A stretch of 38,379 bases of DNA, taken from positions 1-38,379 of the forward strand of contig CABZTD010000017.1 of assembly GCA_902528515.1 (NCBI GenBank), in the 5' to 3' direction. Below the pieces are notes generated by a model. That model made no database searches. It was not told where the DNA came from and worked only from the letters and a program-made list of their open reading frames with translations. Shown here one piece after another: positions 1-8,782 of this stretch. Each line of letters begins with the position of its first letter. Positions within the stretch are counted from its first letter, which is position 1. This DNA comes from K189A clade bacterium (lineage in GTDB: Bacteria > Pseudomonadota > Gammaproteobacteria > Pseudomonadales > Azotimanducaceae). Position numbers and translations under genes: made by a program.

Positions 1-2
1 GC

Positions 3-131
3 GTCAGAAGACGAGTTATTTTCGCCATCGAATCTATGACAAAGCTGACCACAACGCTCGCTGAGTTGCAGCCCTATGAATCGAAAAAGTTTGCTACTCA
101 TGTACCTGTTGCTATTTATTCGGTGGAGTGA
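3..131 (+). CDS. C-terminal end of a small protein, cut by the window edge
   Basis: An uninterrupted reading frame enters from the left edge and ends in TGA at 129-131, giving 42 residues that finish HVPVAIYSVE. The composition is protein-like and the frame stays open from the first complete codon. The shape recalls the last strand of small dimeric alpha/beta-barrel proteins, which are common in this window, but the fragment is too short to assign a family. It is the only coding signal I see in the first 500 bases. Confidence 0.4.
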   Translation, partial: VRRRVIFAIESMTKLTTTLAELQPYESKKFATHVPVAIYSVE

Positions 132-519
132 GCTGACTTAAAGACTCACAGATTTCGATGATAGTGGCACCCCAATTCTGGTTGCCCCCTAACGAAAACC
201 CGCGGCGTATGAATTAATGAGTCACATAACAGGCTTGGTTTAAAGCATCCAGTATCGCAGCGCCATTGTCGCTACGGAAACAGGCCTAAACGCCGGCCAG
301 ACAAGAGTAATAAAAAGTTACGTACCACTTTGTTCGGAAACTTGGTTGAGGATCGCCAGCGCTTGTTCACCCTAAGGCGCCGCTACCTTATGACTTTGCA
401 CACCAACGCCTTTTCCTCGAATACAAACCGATTTTCGCAACGTCGTCCCTGATTTAAAAACATGTCTGATGCTGAAGAGGCGCAGACACTACTCAACCCT
501 TATACGCTAACGTTTCCCA
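132..519. other. Intergenic stretch with no recognised gene
   Basis: About 390 bases between the left-edge gene fragment and the end of the SDR gene. I find no long open frame with coding character, no RNA gene and no convincing terminator hairpin. It may hold degraded sequence. Confidence 0.4.
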
Positions 520-1410
520 TCAGCTGCCTAGCAAGGAAATATTGCCTGGTTCGGCAAGGGCTTTGGCGCTGGACATATCTAAAACTTCTTCGATATTGCT
601 CATCAGATCTTCCGCGACGGCGCCGGGATCAAGAGAGATCCCCCTATTGGCGAAAGTTTCCGTACGCAAGTATTTGCCACTAAGTCCATGTATTACCATG
701 CCCGTAGGGGCATTTTCGCTTGCTAAGAAAAGCGCTACTGGAGTCACGAGTTTTGGGTGCGACTGGGGTCTTGGCTTATCAGGATCGATACCAAGCCATT
801 TATCGAGCGCCGTCATTCGTGTGTCCGCCCCTGGCGAAAGACAGTTTACTTTGATTCCGTGAGGTCGGCCCTCTAACGCAAGGACATTCATTAATCCCAG
901 CATGCCCATTTTTGCAGCACCGTAAGCGCTCTGACCAAACTGCCCAAAAATCCCAGAAACCGAAGAGGTAAGAATTACTCTTCCATAGTTCTGCTCGTAC
1001 ATAAAAGGCCAAGCGGCATGGGTTACGTAAGCTGAACCTAACAGATGGGTTTCGACGATTAATTTAAAGTCATCGGTTGTCGTGTTTTTAAATGTTTTGT
1101 TTCGCAAGATTCCAGCGTTGTTTATAACAACATCAACCCGGCCAAACTCGTCTATGGCCTGCTGAACCATTGCCTTAGCTTCATCTGGATCAGCCACCGA
1201 TAAATTGTTAGCCACCGCTGTGCCACCAAGCTGCACGATTTCTGCAGCAACGTTTGAGGCGAGGTTACTGAAACCCTCACCTCGGACATTCGAACCCAGA
1301 TCATTAACCACCACTTTGGCGCCGCGACGCCCGAACTCTAAGGCATGCTCTCGTCCAATCCCTCGACCACCACCAGTTATGAGAACAACTTTGTCCTTTA
1401 AATCGATCAC
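520..1410 (-). CDS. Short-chain dehydrogenase/reductase
   Basis: NAD(P)-dependent oxidoreductase of the classical SDR superfamily, 296 residues. The cofactor motif TGGGRGIG is at residues 12-19, NNAG near 97, and the catalytic Ser, Tyr and Lys near 150, 163 and 167 (SAYGAAK). The NDLG segment after the second strand resembles the 3-hydroxyacyl-CoA dehydrogenase domain of peroxisomal-type multifunctional enzymes, so a hydroxyacyl-CoA or steroid-like substrate is possible. The start is GTG at 1410; it overlaps the stop of the upstream monooxygenase as GTGA, indicating translational coupling. A monooxygenase followed by an SDR suggests ketone or alcohol catabolism. The substrate is inference. 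Confidence 0.88.
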   Translation of the reverse strand: MIDLKDKVVLITGGGRGIGREHALEFGRRGAKVVVNDLGSNVRGEGFSNLASNVAAEIVQLGGTAVANNLSVADPDEAKAMVQQAIDEFGRVDVVINNAGILRNKTFKNTTTDDFKLIVETHLLGSAYVTHAAWPFMYEQNYGRVILTSSVSGIFGQFGQSAYGAAKMGMLGLMNVLALEGRPHGIKVNCLSPGADTRMTALDKWLGIDPDKPRPQSHPKLVTPVALFLASENAPTGMVIHGLSGKYLRTETFANRGISLDPGAVAEDLMSNIEEVLDMSSAKALAEPGNISLLGS

Positions 1411-3209
1411 GGGCTCTTAAGGATTCCAGACATATTTCCTTCCTTTCTCCAAGCCGCGGTAATCCTGAAATATGGTCTTGACCCCTTGCCGTAAGGACCA
1501 TTTTGCACACTTTTTGGATTAGGTTTGCCTTCGTTGTTATAATAACCGGGCGTGCATGATTCCTGAAAATCTGAAGCAAACCTCGATACTGCAATAATTT
1601 CATCGACCCATTCGTCTTCTGCTTCCTTCGAAGCTTCGATCGAAGAGAGCCGCTCTTTTTCACATTGCTTCAGCATATAGCCAATGTGCCGCGAGGTTTC
1701 GTCCATAGCGTGAGGGAAATTCGTAGTGAATCCGGCTTGTGAGTTGCTGATGATAAAAAGGTTCGGGAATCCGTTAGTCATCACGCCATGCAATGTGCGC
1801 ATGCCATCAGCCCATTTTTCACTCAACGTCATGCCATGCCTACCCGTAACGTCATAACCAGAGCGACGAACATAGGAAGTTCCTACCTCAAAGCCGGTTG
1901 CGAATATGATGCAATCAACCTCATATTCCTTACCTCCGGCTAAGACGCCGTTATTAGTAATCCGCTCCACGCCTTTACCGTTCGTGTCTACCAATTCCAC
2001 GCTGGGGCGGTTGAAAGTTTGAAGGTAGCTGTCGTGGAAACATGGACGCTTGCAGAATTGACGATAGTAAGGCTTAAGCGATTCTGCTGTCTTAGAGTCA
2101 TTTACTAACTCAGCTGCGCGGTTTCTTATTTGTTCCATTTTTTGGAAATCAGCGATTTCCATGAGCTTGGGAACCTCGTCCCAATTGGTATTCTCACCCC
2201 TGTAGTTCGCCATTGAGATTAGGTTACGTATTATTTCGGTCCAGCCATCTTTGACTAAGTCCTCCTCTACGACGCCACCAGAACAAAGGATATTAAAGTT
2301 TTCCATGCGCTCTTTCTGCCATCCCGGTTTGAGCTGGGATGCCCAGTGTGGATCGGTTTTCCGATTGGCACGAACGTCTATCGATGACGGCGTACGTTGG
2401 AAAACATAAAGTTGCTTCGCTGACTCACCAACATGGGGGGTACATTGCACTGCGGTAGCCCCGGTGCCAATTATCGCCACACGCTTATTTTTTAGCCCAT
2501 TAAGCCGGCCGTTTGAATCGCCGCCCGTGTAGCCGTAGTCCCAGCGACTGGTGTGAAACGTATGCCCCCGGAAACTGTTTATTCCCTCAATGCCAGGAAG
2601 TTTTGGCCGATGCAAAGGACCATTAGACATAATCACAAAACGCGCCTTAAAATTATCGTCTCTATTTGTCTGGATGATCCACCTTGAAGCGGGTTCATCC
2701 CAGTTCAGCGCGGTGACCTCAGTCTCTAAACAAGCGTTTTCATAAAGGTTGTATTTTTTAGCGATGTTCTGACTATGGCTCAATATTTCTGGAGCATGAG
2801 CATATTTTTGACTCGGAACGTAATCGAGTTCCTCCAGCAGAGGCAGGTAAATGTACGCCTCCGTGTCACAGGCAGCACCGGGGTAACGATTCCAATACCA
2901 AGTACCGCCGAAATCGCCTCCTTTCTCAATAATTCTTATGTCCTCGAAACCAAGTTCCCTCAGCCTAGCCCCGGCAATCAAACCTCCAAAACCCCCGCCG
3001 ATGATGGCAACCTCTACCTCATCGGTAAGAGGCGATCGAGAGGTAGGGTGAGCGATGTAGGGGTCATCTAGGAAAGCGGCGTACTCTTCCTTTATCTCCT
3101 GATATTGCTCATTTGCGTCTGTTCTCAACCGCTTATCTCTTTCGATTCGATATTTTTCGCGCAAAGCATCAGGATCAAAACCTAGCTCTTCTTTCGTTGG
3201 TATAGCCAT
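1407..3209 (-). CDS. Flavin-containing Baeyer-Villiger-type monooxygenase
   Basis: A 600-residue FAD/NADPH monooxygenase, expected to insert oxygen into a ketone to give an ester or lactone. The FAD Rossmann motif GGGFGG is at residues 71-76, GTWYWNRYPGAACD near 105-118, the Baeyer-Villiger fingerprint FRGHTFHTSRWD near 212-223, and a second nucleotide-binding motif GTGATAV near 251. The chosen start (ATG at 3209) has AGGAGG about six bases upstream; an in-frame start 11 codons earlier lacks such a site. The long N-terminal extension before the first Rossmann fold is typical of the larger, cyclododecanone/steroid-type members. It forms a coupled pair with the following SDR. Confidence 0.92.
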   Translation of the reverse strand: MAIPTKEELGFDPDALREKYRIERDKRLRTDANEQYQEIKEEYAAFLDDPYIAHPTSRSPLTDEVEVAIIGGGFGGLIAGARLRELGFEDIRIIEKGGDFGGTWYWNRYPGAACDTEAYIYLPLLEELDYVPSQKYAHAPEILSHSQNIAKKYNLYENACLETEVTALNWDEPASRWIIQTNRDDNFKARFVIMSNGPLHRPKLPGIEGINSFRGHTFHTSRWDYGYTGGDSNGRLNGLKNKRVAIIGTGATAVQCTPHVGESAKQLYVFQRTPSSIDVRANRKTDPHWASQLKPGWQKERMENFNILCSGGVVEEDLVKDGWTEIIRNLISMANYRGENTNWDEVPKLMEIADFQKMEQIRNRAAELVNDSKTAESLKPYYRQFCKRPCFHDSYLQTFNRPSVELVDTNGKGVERITNNGVLAGGKEYEVDCIIFATGFEVGTSYVRRSGYDVTGRHGMTLSEKWADGMRTLHGVMTNGFPNLFIISNSQAGFTTNFPHAMDETSRHIGYMLKQCEKERLSSIEASKEAEDEWVDEIIAVSRFASDFQESCTPGYYNNEGKPNPKSVQNGPYGKGSRPYFRITAAWRKEGNMSGILKSP

Positions 3210-3269
3210 AGGGGTCCTCCTAAAGCTAGATACTAGCATCAACCCCGGACATCTGAGGGTTCATTTATT

Positions 3270-3290
3270 AGAGCGGTAACGTTCCGTTCT
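3270..3290. promoter_or_regulatory. Candidate 21-bp operator upstream of the monooxygenase
   Basis: An imperfect dyad reads AGAGCGG, seven central bases, then CCGTTCT; seven of ten base pairs are symmetric. It lies 61 bases upstream of the monooxygenase start, in a plausible promoter region. Size and form fit a TetR-type site, but no regulator gene is adjacent. This is inference from symmetry alone. Confidence 0.3.
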
Positions 3291-3294
3291 CTAA

Positions 3295-3750
3295 ACGTGG
3301 TGGCTTTAGTCAACAGCAGACAATCAATGTCTGAAGACGGGTGACCGCCAGTGGAACTATGGAGATGGGTGAATTTGAAAGCTCTGGTGACCAACGGTCA
3401 GCATGAGCTAATTGAACGCAAACAAAAGGCTCTTTTAAGCCATAACCAATTCTGCCTTCAATCTATTTATCGTGTAACCGCAGTGAGCCCCTGGCGGAGA
3501 CAGTGATCATATAGAAAATTAGAGGCCCTAAGGGTTGCCGCAGTAGGCCTAAAGAGAGCTACTTGTCTAAGTCCTCTAGTGGATAGTCGTGGTTATACAC
3601 TGCTAGCCAGTCAAATATGGATCTGCCAGTCATAATAAAGCTCTCTCCCACACCGCTCCTCTGAGTCTTACAAGCCCCTGTGTAATATGGCCTGCAAGTC
3701 TGCCGCCCGCACAGCTACACTTGTAGCTTCTTAGCTCAAGTGAGAAAGCC
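3295..3750. other. Intergenic region with a possible 24-codon remnant
   Basis: Between the divergent monooxygenase and dienelactone hydrolase genes. The only coding-like piece is a minus-strand frame at 3559-3633 (ATG to TAG, 24 codons, beginning MTGRSIFDWLAVYNHDYP), with GGAGAG ahead of its ATG. The wording resembles the N-terminus of DUF962/Mpo1-like membrane proteins, but it stops before any membrane segment, so at best it is a relic. Promoters for both flanking genes must lie here. Confidence 0.25.
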
Positions 3751-4638
3751 GTGGAAACAAACCCCAACCTTTGGCCAGCCGATGGAAGCTTGCGCCGCAA
3801 AACCGTGCGCCTTGATATTAGTGGGAACAATTTTTTAGGACATCTAGTATCGCCAGCGGAAAGCGAAGGTCCAAGACCACTGGTATTAGTTGTTCATAAC
3901 TACCAAGGTCTGAAGGGATTTGACGTCGACGTGGCAGAGTATTTGGCGAGAGTTGGCTACGTAGGCTTAGCTGTTGATATGTACGGCAACGACGTGCCGG
4001 CGGATAAGCGAGACTTTCCAGAGCAATTCGCAGATGTCGAGGCCTTTCAGAAACGGTGCTTTCAGGCCATGGTTAAGTTGGATCACGATCGCAAGGGTTT
4101 GCGAGAACTTTTCAATCGCTGGATCGATATAGGTTTATCGGATGAATGGGTTGACGCTGACATTCCCCCGTCCGCGATAGGTTATTGCTTTGGCGGCATG
4201 GTGGTTATTGAAGCGGTGCGCGGTGGCAGCAATTTAGCGGGGGTTGTTTCGTTTCATGGCTTGCTGCAAACCGGCGAAGACCCGAGCGCTGCCAACTATG
4301 GCGCTGAGCGCCCAGAGCTAAAAACCTGCGACAACAATTACAATACCGATACCGTGATATTGATTGAGAACGGAGCGGATGACCACTTAGTGACGCGTGA
4401 AAATCGACGACGGTTTTTCGAAGAAATGGATGCAGCCGGCATCGATTGGAATTTTCACCACCATGCGAAAACCCCTCATGGCTTCGCGCTACCTGCGCGA
4501 CTAGGACCTCCCGGCAAATTGCATGAAGCAGCTGACCGACGCTCGACCCAAAACATGCTGAGTCTTTTGCGCGAGCTATACGCGAATGTGGTGCAAAAAC
4601 CGACGTCACCAAACGCTGCCGGCACAAAGATTCCATAA
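3751..4638 (+). CDS. Dienelactone hydrolase family protein
   Basis: A 295-residue alpha/beta hydrolase of the dienelactone hydrolase type. The nucleophile elbow is GYCFGG (Cys near residue 147, as in classical DLH rather than Ser), the acid is likely in ENGADD near 210, and the catalytic His is in HGFALP near 242. DLH enzymes open enol-lactones in ring-cleavage pathways, and many relatives act on other esters. The start is GTG at 3751. The C-terminal tail after residue 270 is not conserved-looking. It has no signal peptide, so it is cytoplasmic. Confidence 0.85.
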   Translation: METNPNLWPADGSLRRKTVRLDISGNNFLGHLVSPAESEGPRPLVLVVHNYQGLKGFDVDVAEYLARVGYVGLAVDMYGNDVPADKRDFPEQFADVEAFQKRCFQAMVKLDHDRKGLRELFNRWIDIGLSDEWVDADIPPSAIGYCFGGMVVIEAVRGGSNLAGVVSFHGLLQTGEDPSAANYGAERPELKTCDNNYNTDTVILIENGADDHLVTRENRRRFFEEMDAAGIDWNFHHHAKTPHGFALPARLGPPGKLHEAADRRSTQNMLSLLRELYANVVQKPTSPNAAGTKIP

Positions 4639-4693
4639 TCATTTTCCGAACGGCCTTTGCCGCAGCACCGCAGGTACGCGGGCAACCGCTTCA

Positions 4694-4891
4694 CTGACTT
4701 TCAGCACGTTATATCAACTTTGCCTGATAGTTTGCTCAGTCTTCTTTTCCGTTAAGTCGGATATGATCAAAGATAAGTTCCTGAGCAACTTTGCGGACCG
4801 AATCGATAACACTACGCCGGGTTCATCGTATTTGATCACTACACTTGCGTTCATCGCTTTCGGCAAACTAATTATGCAGGAAGTCTTTTAG
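4694..4891 (+). pseudogene. Small membrane protein, copy 1 of the duplicated pair (start lost or non-standard)
   Basis: The frame encodes about 65 residues with two hydrophobic segments around a charged middle (KSDMIKDKF, NFADRIDN) and ends LIMQEVF. It is clearly homologous to the protein at 13923-14120. At the position of the partner's ATG this copy has CTG (4694), and the only upstream ATG in frame (4586) lies inside the dienelactone hydrolase gene. It may be a decaying copy or use a rare start. Function unknown. It is followed at once by a broken DUF1330-like gene, in the same order as in copy 2. Confidence 0.55.
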
Positions 4892-4922
4892 GCTCAACAA
4901 AACAACCGGCATTGGAGTGCTG

Positions 4923-5340
4923 ATGAAACCGCATCTAGAGATCACAGAAGACAATCTCGCCGCGATGGAAGCGTATGCAGTTTCCAACGACAAACCCATC
5001 GTCATGGTTAATCTCATGCGAGTGAGGCCGAATGCCGAGTACGACGATCCAGCCTTAAACGATTGCACAGGTTCAGACGCTCTCGCACGTTATACCTTAG
5101 GCTCTGCCGAGGAGAGGAGCAGGAGCTGAGCTGATATGGTCTGGCAGAGCCATTAAAATGTCCATCGGGCCTGCAGAGAAGACTTAGGACATGGTCGTAC
5201 TAGTTCGGTACCCCAGCACTAGAGCTTATTTGAGCATGAAAGCAACGAAAGCCTATGAGGACGCCAGAGTGCACCGAAGAACTGCGCTATATGACTCAAG
5301 GCTAATTATGACCATAGAAGAAAGCTCTTCATCTGACTGA
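4923..5340 (+). pseudogene. DUF1330-like protein, copy 1, frameshifted and with a stop
   Basis: The first 60 codons (MKPHLEITEDNLAAME onwards) match the intact gene at 13484-13891. Near 5108-5125 the frame shifts; the continuation (AGAELIWSGRAI and on to LIMTIEE) is readable in another frame to TGA at 5338-5340. A TAG at 5185-5187 replaces the Trp codon of the EKTWDMV segment in copy 2. Two independent lesions make this a pseudogene rather than a sequencing slip. DUF1330 proteins are small dimeric ferredoxin-like folds of unknown role. Confidence 0.85.
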
Positions 5341-5460
5341 ATGAGTTTCACTTTATTGAAATTGCAGGGAAAGACCCTCGAATAATTTTTCCGCACTTCT
5401 TTAAAGTCGGCTCAAGACGTAACATTTTTCTCTCACGACGCGAAATAATGGAATAAACAA

Positions 5461-5777
5461 ATGACTATTGCAGCGATAACAATATGGGAAGGAACGCCTA
5501 AAGGTATTGAAATGCTCGTGGAGGGATCAAAACTCTCCGCGCCTATTCACAAAGAAATGGGGGCAAAGAACCCTCGATTATGGAGGACATCCGCTGGGCC
5601 TGAGGTGCATAAGCGATTTATGAGATTCAATTCGATTCGCACGAAGACTATGGGCGGTTTACGGATAAAATGATGACGTCAGACTGGTGGGCAGGAACGT
5701 CCGAGTGGATGCAGACAAACCATGCCGAAATAAAAAATATGGGCACGACGGTTTCGTACGATGCAATAGAAAATTAG
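5461..5777 (+). pseudogene. Small alpha/beta-barrel-like protein, broken by a frameshift
   Basis: The opening frame starts ATG at 5461 (MTIAAITIWEGTPKGIEM) and is good to about TSAGPE near codon 48. It then runs out of character and stops at about 5671. In another frame, from about 5615, coding resumes as AIYEIQFDSHEDYGRFTDKM, through TSDWWAGTSEWM, to TAG at 5775. The joined product would be about 105 residues, and its pattern fits dimeric alpha/beta-barrel (NIPSNAP/ABM-like) proteins. One small indel explains the break. Function unknown. Confidence 0.7.
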
Positions 5778-5839
5778 CGTTGGGCTAAAAATAGAAGCAC
5801 TAAAAATTTGATCAATAACTATGTAAGTTTGGCCTAAAC

Positions 5840-6355
5840 ATGGCGGAGAAAAATAGGCTTCCGGTACAGGACCTATTGCTTGTCCGGAATAAATTAAATG
5901 ATGCTGCACGAAAAAGGCAGCTTCGCCTTATCCGCTTCTTGACTTCGAAGGGCGTCTATCGATGGGGACGTCCTGTAGATTGGACAAATCAGATTGTTCG
6001 AGCTGTATGCGAAGAATTTGGTTGGAGCGAATACGCAGAACCACTAATGCGAGGAGCGGGCAGACAACCCGCTGAAGGACAAATTTCAACAACTGCGGCC
6101 TTAGCCAAACTTCGCGCGAGTGGTTATCAATCCGCAGAGTGTCTTTTCGCGAACCTCATCGATCCGAAATACATACCTAGATCATACCAACAGGGCTCTG
6201 CCATCACTGAATATTGGTCTGGTCAGCTCGTTGAGATGTACGTTCGAAAGGGGCTCAAGCCCCAGATAGCAATCGAAAAAGTAGCAAAAAGACAAAAACG
6301 GGCGCCTGTTAGGGTGGCAAGAGAATGGCAAAAATTTAGGGCGACGCGCTTTTAG
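5840..6355 (+). CDS. Hypothetical basic protein
   Basis: A 171-residue, strongly basic, soluble-looking protein that I do not recognise. It has a Lys/Arg-rich N-terminal helix (RKRQLRLIRFL), a middle rich in Trp and Tyr, and a basic C-terminal helix (KVAKRQKRAPVRVAREWQKF). No signal peptide or membrane segment. The composition would suit nucleic-acid binding, but there is no clear helix-turn-helix. It stands alone between broken genes and a membrane protein, in the accessory region. Confidence 0.6.
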   Translation: MAEKNRLPVQDLLLVRNKLNDAARKRQLRLIRFLTSKGVYRWGRPVDWTNQIVRAVCEEFGWSEYAEPLMRGAGRQPAEGQISTTAALAKLRASGYQSAECLFANLIDPKYIPRSYQQGSAITEYWSGQLVEMYVRKGLKPQIAIEKVAKRQKRAPVRVAREWQKFRATRF

Positions 6356-6634
6356 CAGCTGGCTGAAGAACTCTTTTGGAGCTCCAACTTACGCTAATCC
6401 CTGCGAAGCCATAATGGGTTGCAAACCCCGATCCAGTTCGAGTCCTCATTTGAGGAGCTTCTTACCCCAGTTATCAATCGAGATATTCAATGCCAAATAC
6501 CAAAAATACTCGACTTTTTTTGTTTGAGGTTCGCTATTGGAGCGATGGAATTACTTCGTTCGAACCTGCAGACGTGTATTAAAAGTAAGCTTTGCGAAAA
6601 TTAGTCTGGATGAAAAAGAAAAACAGAGTGAAGC
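6356..6634. other. Intergenic region, no gene seen
   Basis: About 280 AT-rich bases. A perfect 6-bp hairpin with a two-base loop (TCCTCATTTGAGGA, near 6445-6458) is followed by no T-run, so it is not a convincing terminator. An open frame in this stretch starts with TTG and lacks a ribosome site or protein-like composition. Confidence 0.4.
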
Positions 6635-7372
6635 ATGATTTCTGCCCCGCCCATTATGTTTTTCGCGCTTCTCACTGTCTTAGCCATATTTTTGAACGGT
6701 TTCGGCAGACGAACTTTGGTCGTGGTAAATCAGATCGCCCTGGATGTTGGCGTTGCATTGTTTTGTATTTCTTTAATGGGCGGCCTTCAAGTTATGAGCG
6801 ACCCAACTGCTCTAGGGCCAGTCTTTGGTGGCGCACTGTTCGGATTCTTTTGCGGCCTGACGATAAAGTTGATCACTAGTGCGTTGTTGAAGGACACCGA
6901 CAGAGGAGATTCAAGTCAGAGAACCAAACCTATTTGGATTCGTGCTGGGGCCGTTGGAATTTTTTCAATTGGGGTGCTAAGTATGTTTGAAGAATCCGCT
7001 GGCATCGCGGCTTTTATATCACCTTCAGCATTTCTTGGAGTCAGCTCTGTCGCTATTGCTATCTCAGTTGCTTTAGTAAGAATCGATGTTGACCGTATAG
7101 TTGCTCTGGTCGACTTTCTTCCAGTGATTGGGTTTGTACCCTTTGTTTGGGGGGCGATTAAAGCATTCCATGCTACTGAGCCATCCGCGATTGGGCCTAT
7201 TACTGCGACGATGATACTTGGTCTCCTTTACTCCTATCTGGCCAGAGCGATGGTGTTTATAGCTTGCAGTGAAGAGACCCTACCTAAAAGACCTCACATG
7301 GCTGACGCTTTTTATTCGTTTCTACCTATTATTACTTTATTCGTCTTTTTATTGGTGTTATGGATAGCCTAG
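6635..7372 (+). CDS. Polytopic membrane protein of unknown function
   Basis: A 245-residue protein with about seven to eight hydrophobic helices and short charged loops (KDTDRGDSSQRTK near residue 90; EETLPKRPH near 215). No known transporter signature is visible. The start is ATG at 6635 with a weak upstream purine stretch. It stands alone between an unknown protein and the exported RidA-like gene. It could be an accessory inner-membrane protein; I assign no function. Confidence 0.65.
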   Translation: MISAPPIMFFALLTVLAIFLNGFGRRTLVVVNQIALDVGVALFCISLMGGLQVMSDPTALGPVFGGALFGFFCGLTIKLITSALLKDTDRGDSSQRTKPIWIRAGAVGIFSIGVLSMFEESAGIAAFISPSAFLGVSSVAIAISVALVRIDVDRIVALVDFLPVIGFVPFVWGAIKAFHATEPSAIGPITATMILGLLYSYLARAMVFIACSEETLPKRPHMADAFYSFLPIITLFVFLLVLWIA

Positions 7373-7457
7373 GGTCTTATCGGTGCTACTGCGGAGCATC
7401 CACACCTCCGGGCTATTTCGCGACCTATGACCCACAAAAACATCTAAACCGAGAGAC

Positions 7458-7473
7458 TATCGGTACACCGATA
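7458..7473. promoter_or_regulatory. Short palindrome in the leader of the RidA-like gene
   Basis: TATCGGT, two bases, ACCGATA: a perfect 7-bp inverted repeat ending 14 bases before the ATG at 7488 and just ahead of its GGAG ribosome site. It could be an operator or an RNA hairpin; there is no adjacent regulator gene. Confidence 0.3.
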
Positions 7474-7487
7474 ATCTGGAGAATCGC

Positions 7488-7931
7488 ATGAAGACAGCAA
7501 TCCCCTTTCTCATTTCACTACTTCTAACGTACGGCGCCGTGCAAGCGGAAACCTCTAAAGTCATCTTCAAAAGCGAGGTCGCTGGAGCCGATCTTCCGTT
7601 TAGTGATGCTGCTTTAGTTAACAACACTCTCTACATATCTGGTAAGGGTGGAGTAATACCTGGCACTAGAACCGTTCCTGAAGACCCAAAGGAAGAAGCC
7701 CGCCTGCTTATGGAGGACTTTAAAGCAACTTTGGACCGCGCAGAAATGACCATGGACGACTTGGTATACGTAACGATCTATTGCCCCGATCTAGATCTTT
7801 ACGAAGACTTTAACTCGGTTTATCGCCAGTACTTCAAAGACACGTTTCCGCCTAGAGCGTTCGTAGGGTCAGGACCATTACTATTCGGTTTACGTTTCGA
7901 AATGCAGGGAATAGCTGTAAAGACAGATTGA
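7488..7931 (+). CDS. Exported RidA (YjgF/YER057c/UK114) family protein
   Basis: A 147-residue protein with a signal peptide (residues 1-20, cleavage expected after AVQA) followed by a complete RidA domain: PFSDAALVNNTLYISGKGG, a VTIYCPD strand, and the C-terminal PPRAFVGSG with the substrate-binding Arg near residue 123, then EMQGIAV. RidA enzymes deaminate reactive enamines/imines in the cytoplasm. This member is predicted to be periplasmic, so its substrate is open. ATG at 7488 is preceded by GGAG. It is the first of three exported small proteins on this strand (7488, 8220, 9021). Confidence 0.85.
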   Translation: MKTAIPFLISLLLTYGAVQAETSKVIFKSEVAGADLPFSDAALVNNTLYISGKGGVIPGTRTVPEDPKEEARLLMEDFKATLDRAEMTMDDLVYVTIYCPDLDLYEDFNSVYRQYFKDTFPPRAFVGSGPLLFGLRFEMQGIAVKTD

Positions 7932-7976
7932 GCTGGACGAAAGACCGATAGCGCAAGGCAAGTGTGGTACCTTTGA

Positions 7977-8117
7977 GAGTCAAATCAAAGTCAAGAGTTC
8001 ATCGATTGGTTCGAAGAGGACATTTACGGGGAGGAAGGTCACCAATCTGATGGTGCATCGAACCTGTCGCAAAAGGAAATCGTTTCGAGGTTATCGGAGC
8101 TTAACACTCGTGGCTAA
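7977..8117 (+). pseudogene. Remnant C-terminus of an unknown gene
   Basis: An open frame of about 46 codons without an ATG reads protein-like sequence (SQEFIDWFEEDIYGEEG, then NLSQKEIVSRLSEL) to TAA at 8115-8117, directly after an in-frame TGA. No start codon or ribosome site exists. It appears to be the 3' end of a deleted gene; family not recognised. Confidence 0.35.
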
Positions 8118-8219
8118 ATTAAGATTTGGAGTGTAGTTGAGTTTAGGCAATTACAGTTAGTCAGAGAAGGATGGCTTCGTAGAGAGTACGGAGCAAAAAA
8201 TACTGAGTAAGGATCAAGA

Positions 8220-8684
8220 ATGAAAAATGTAAAAATCACAAAGCTCTTGCTTATATCTATAACGCTTCTGCCGTCTTTCGTGGTAGCAGTACATCACGAA
8301 TCACATGAAATGAAGCCGAGGGATTTGGTAGCGGCGGCTTACGAGACGTTTGCTGCTGGAGACACAGACGCTTGGGCTAAGCTGCACACAGACGATCTGA
8401 CTTTCACGGTTCTAGGCGAATTGCCGCAGTCAGGAGTCTTTATCGGTACTGACGCTGTTATTGAAGGAGTTTTCTCAAAAATTCCGACCTTATGGCCTGA
8501 GTTCACGTTAACACCTATCAATATTGATGTAGTGGGCGATACCGTTTACGTCCATAACAAAATGACCGGCGAAGGCTTGGACAGCGAAACCATGCATATG
8601 TTTAAACTCCGCGGAGGCAAGATTGCGTCCTTTAAAGCTTTTGAGGATACCGACTCTATGCGCTTAGCTATGAAAGCCCAATAG
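8220..8684 (+). CDS. Exported SnoaL/NTF2-like protein
   Basis: A 154-residue protein with a signal peptide (about 1-24, ending SFVVAV) followed by one SnoaL-like/NTF2 domain: an N-terminal helix (DLVAAAYETFAAGDTDAW), LHTDDLTFTVLGELPQSG, and the C-terminal strands MFKLRGGKIASFKAFEDT. These cone-shaped folds serve as small hydrolases, isomerases or binding proteins; the active residues cannot be fixed here. ATG at 8220 follows AAGGATC. Neighbouring exported genes have the same direction but are separated by 280-340 bases, so each may be transcribed alone. Confidence 0.82.
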   Translation: MKNVKITKLLLISITLLPSFVVAVHHESHEMKPRDLVAAAYETFAAGDTDAWAKLHTDDLTFTVLGELPQSGVFIGTDAVIEGVFSKIPTLWPEFTLTPINIDVVGDTVYVHNKMTGEGLDSETMHMFKLRGGKIASFKAFEDTDSMRLAMKAQ

Positions 8685-8722
8685 CTGGAGTTGGTAGAGA
8701 TTAGAACTTTCGTGCCGCCGCC

Positions 8723-8782
8723 TTCTGCAAACGGTTCGGTTGCGACAACCTTATCTTCAGTTATCTCTAGATGCAGATCTAT
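8723..8782 (-). pseudogene. DUF1330 relic, 5' end fragment
   Basis: About 60 bases match the start of the intact DUF1330-like gene (copy 2, 13833-13892). Shared segments include TCTGCAAAC, TCTTCWGT and ATCTCTAGATG, with scattered substitutions between. No reading frame continues, and no trace of the partner membrane protein is visible upstream. The surrounding 335-base gap holds nothing else I recognise. Confidence 0.6.

Noticed and set aside
3490-3505. Further copy of the tRNA-Asp attachment sequence (CTGGCGGAGACAG)
   Set aside because: Only eight consecutive bases match and such matches are expected by chance in a window of this size.
6410-6460. Sequence resembling a tRNA T-arm (CAGTTCGAGTCC)
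   Set aside because: No matching acceptor stem, anticodon arm or D-arm surrounds it, so it is not a tRNA or a clear tRNA fragment.
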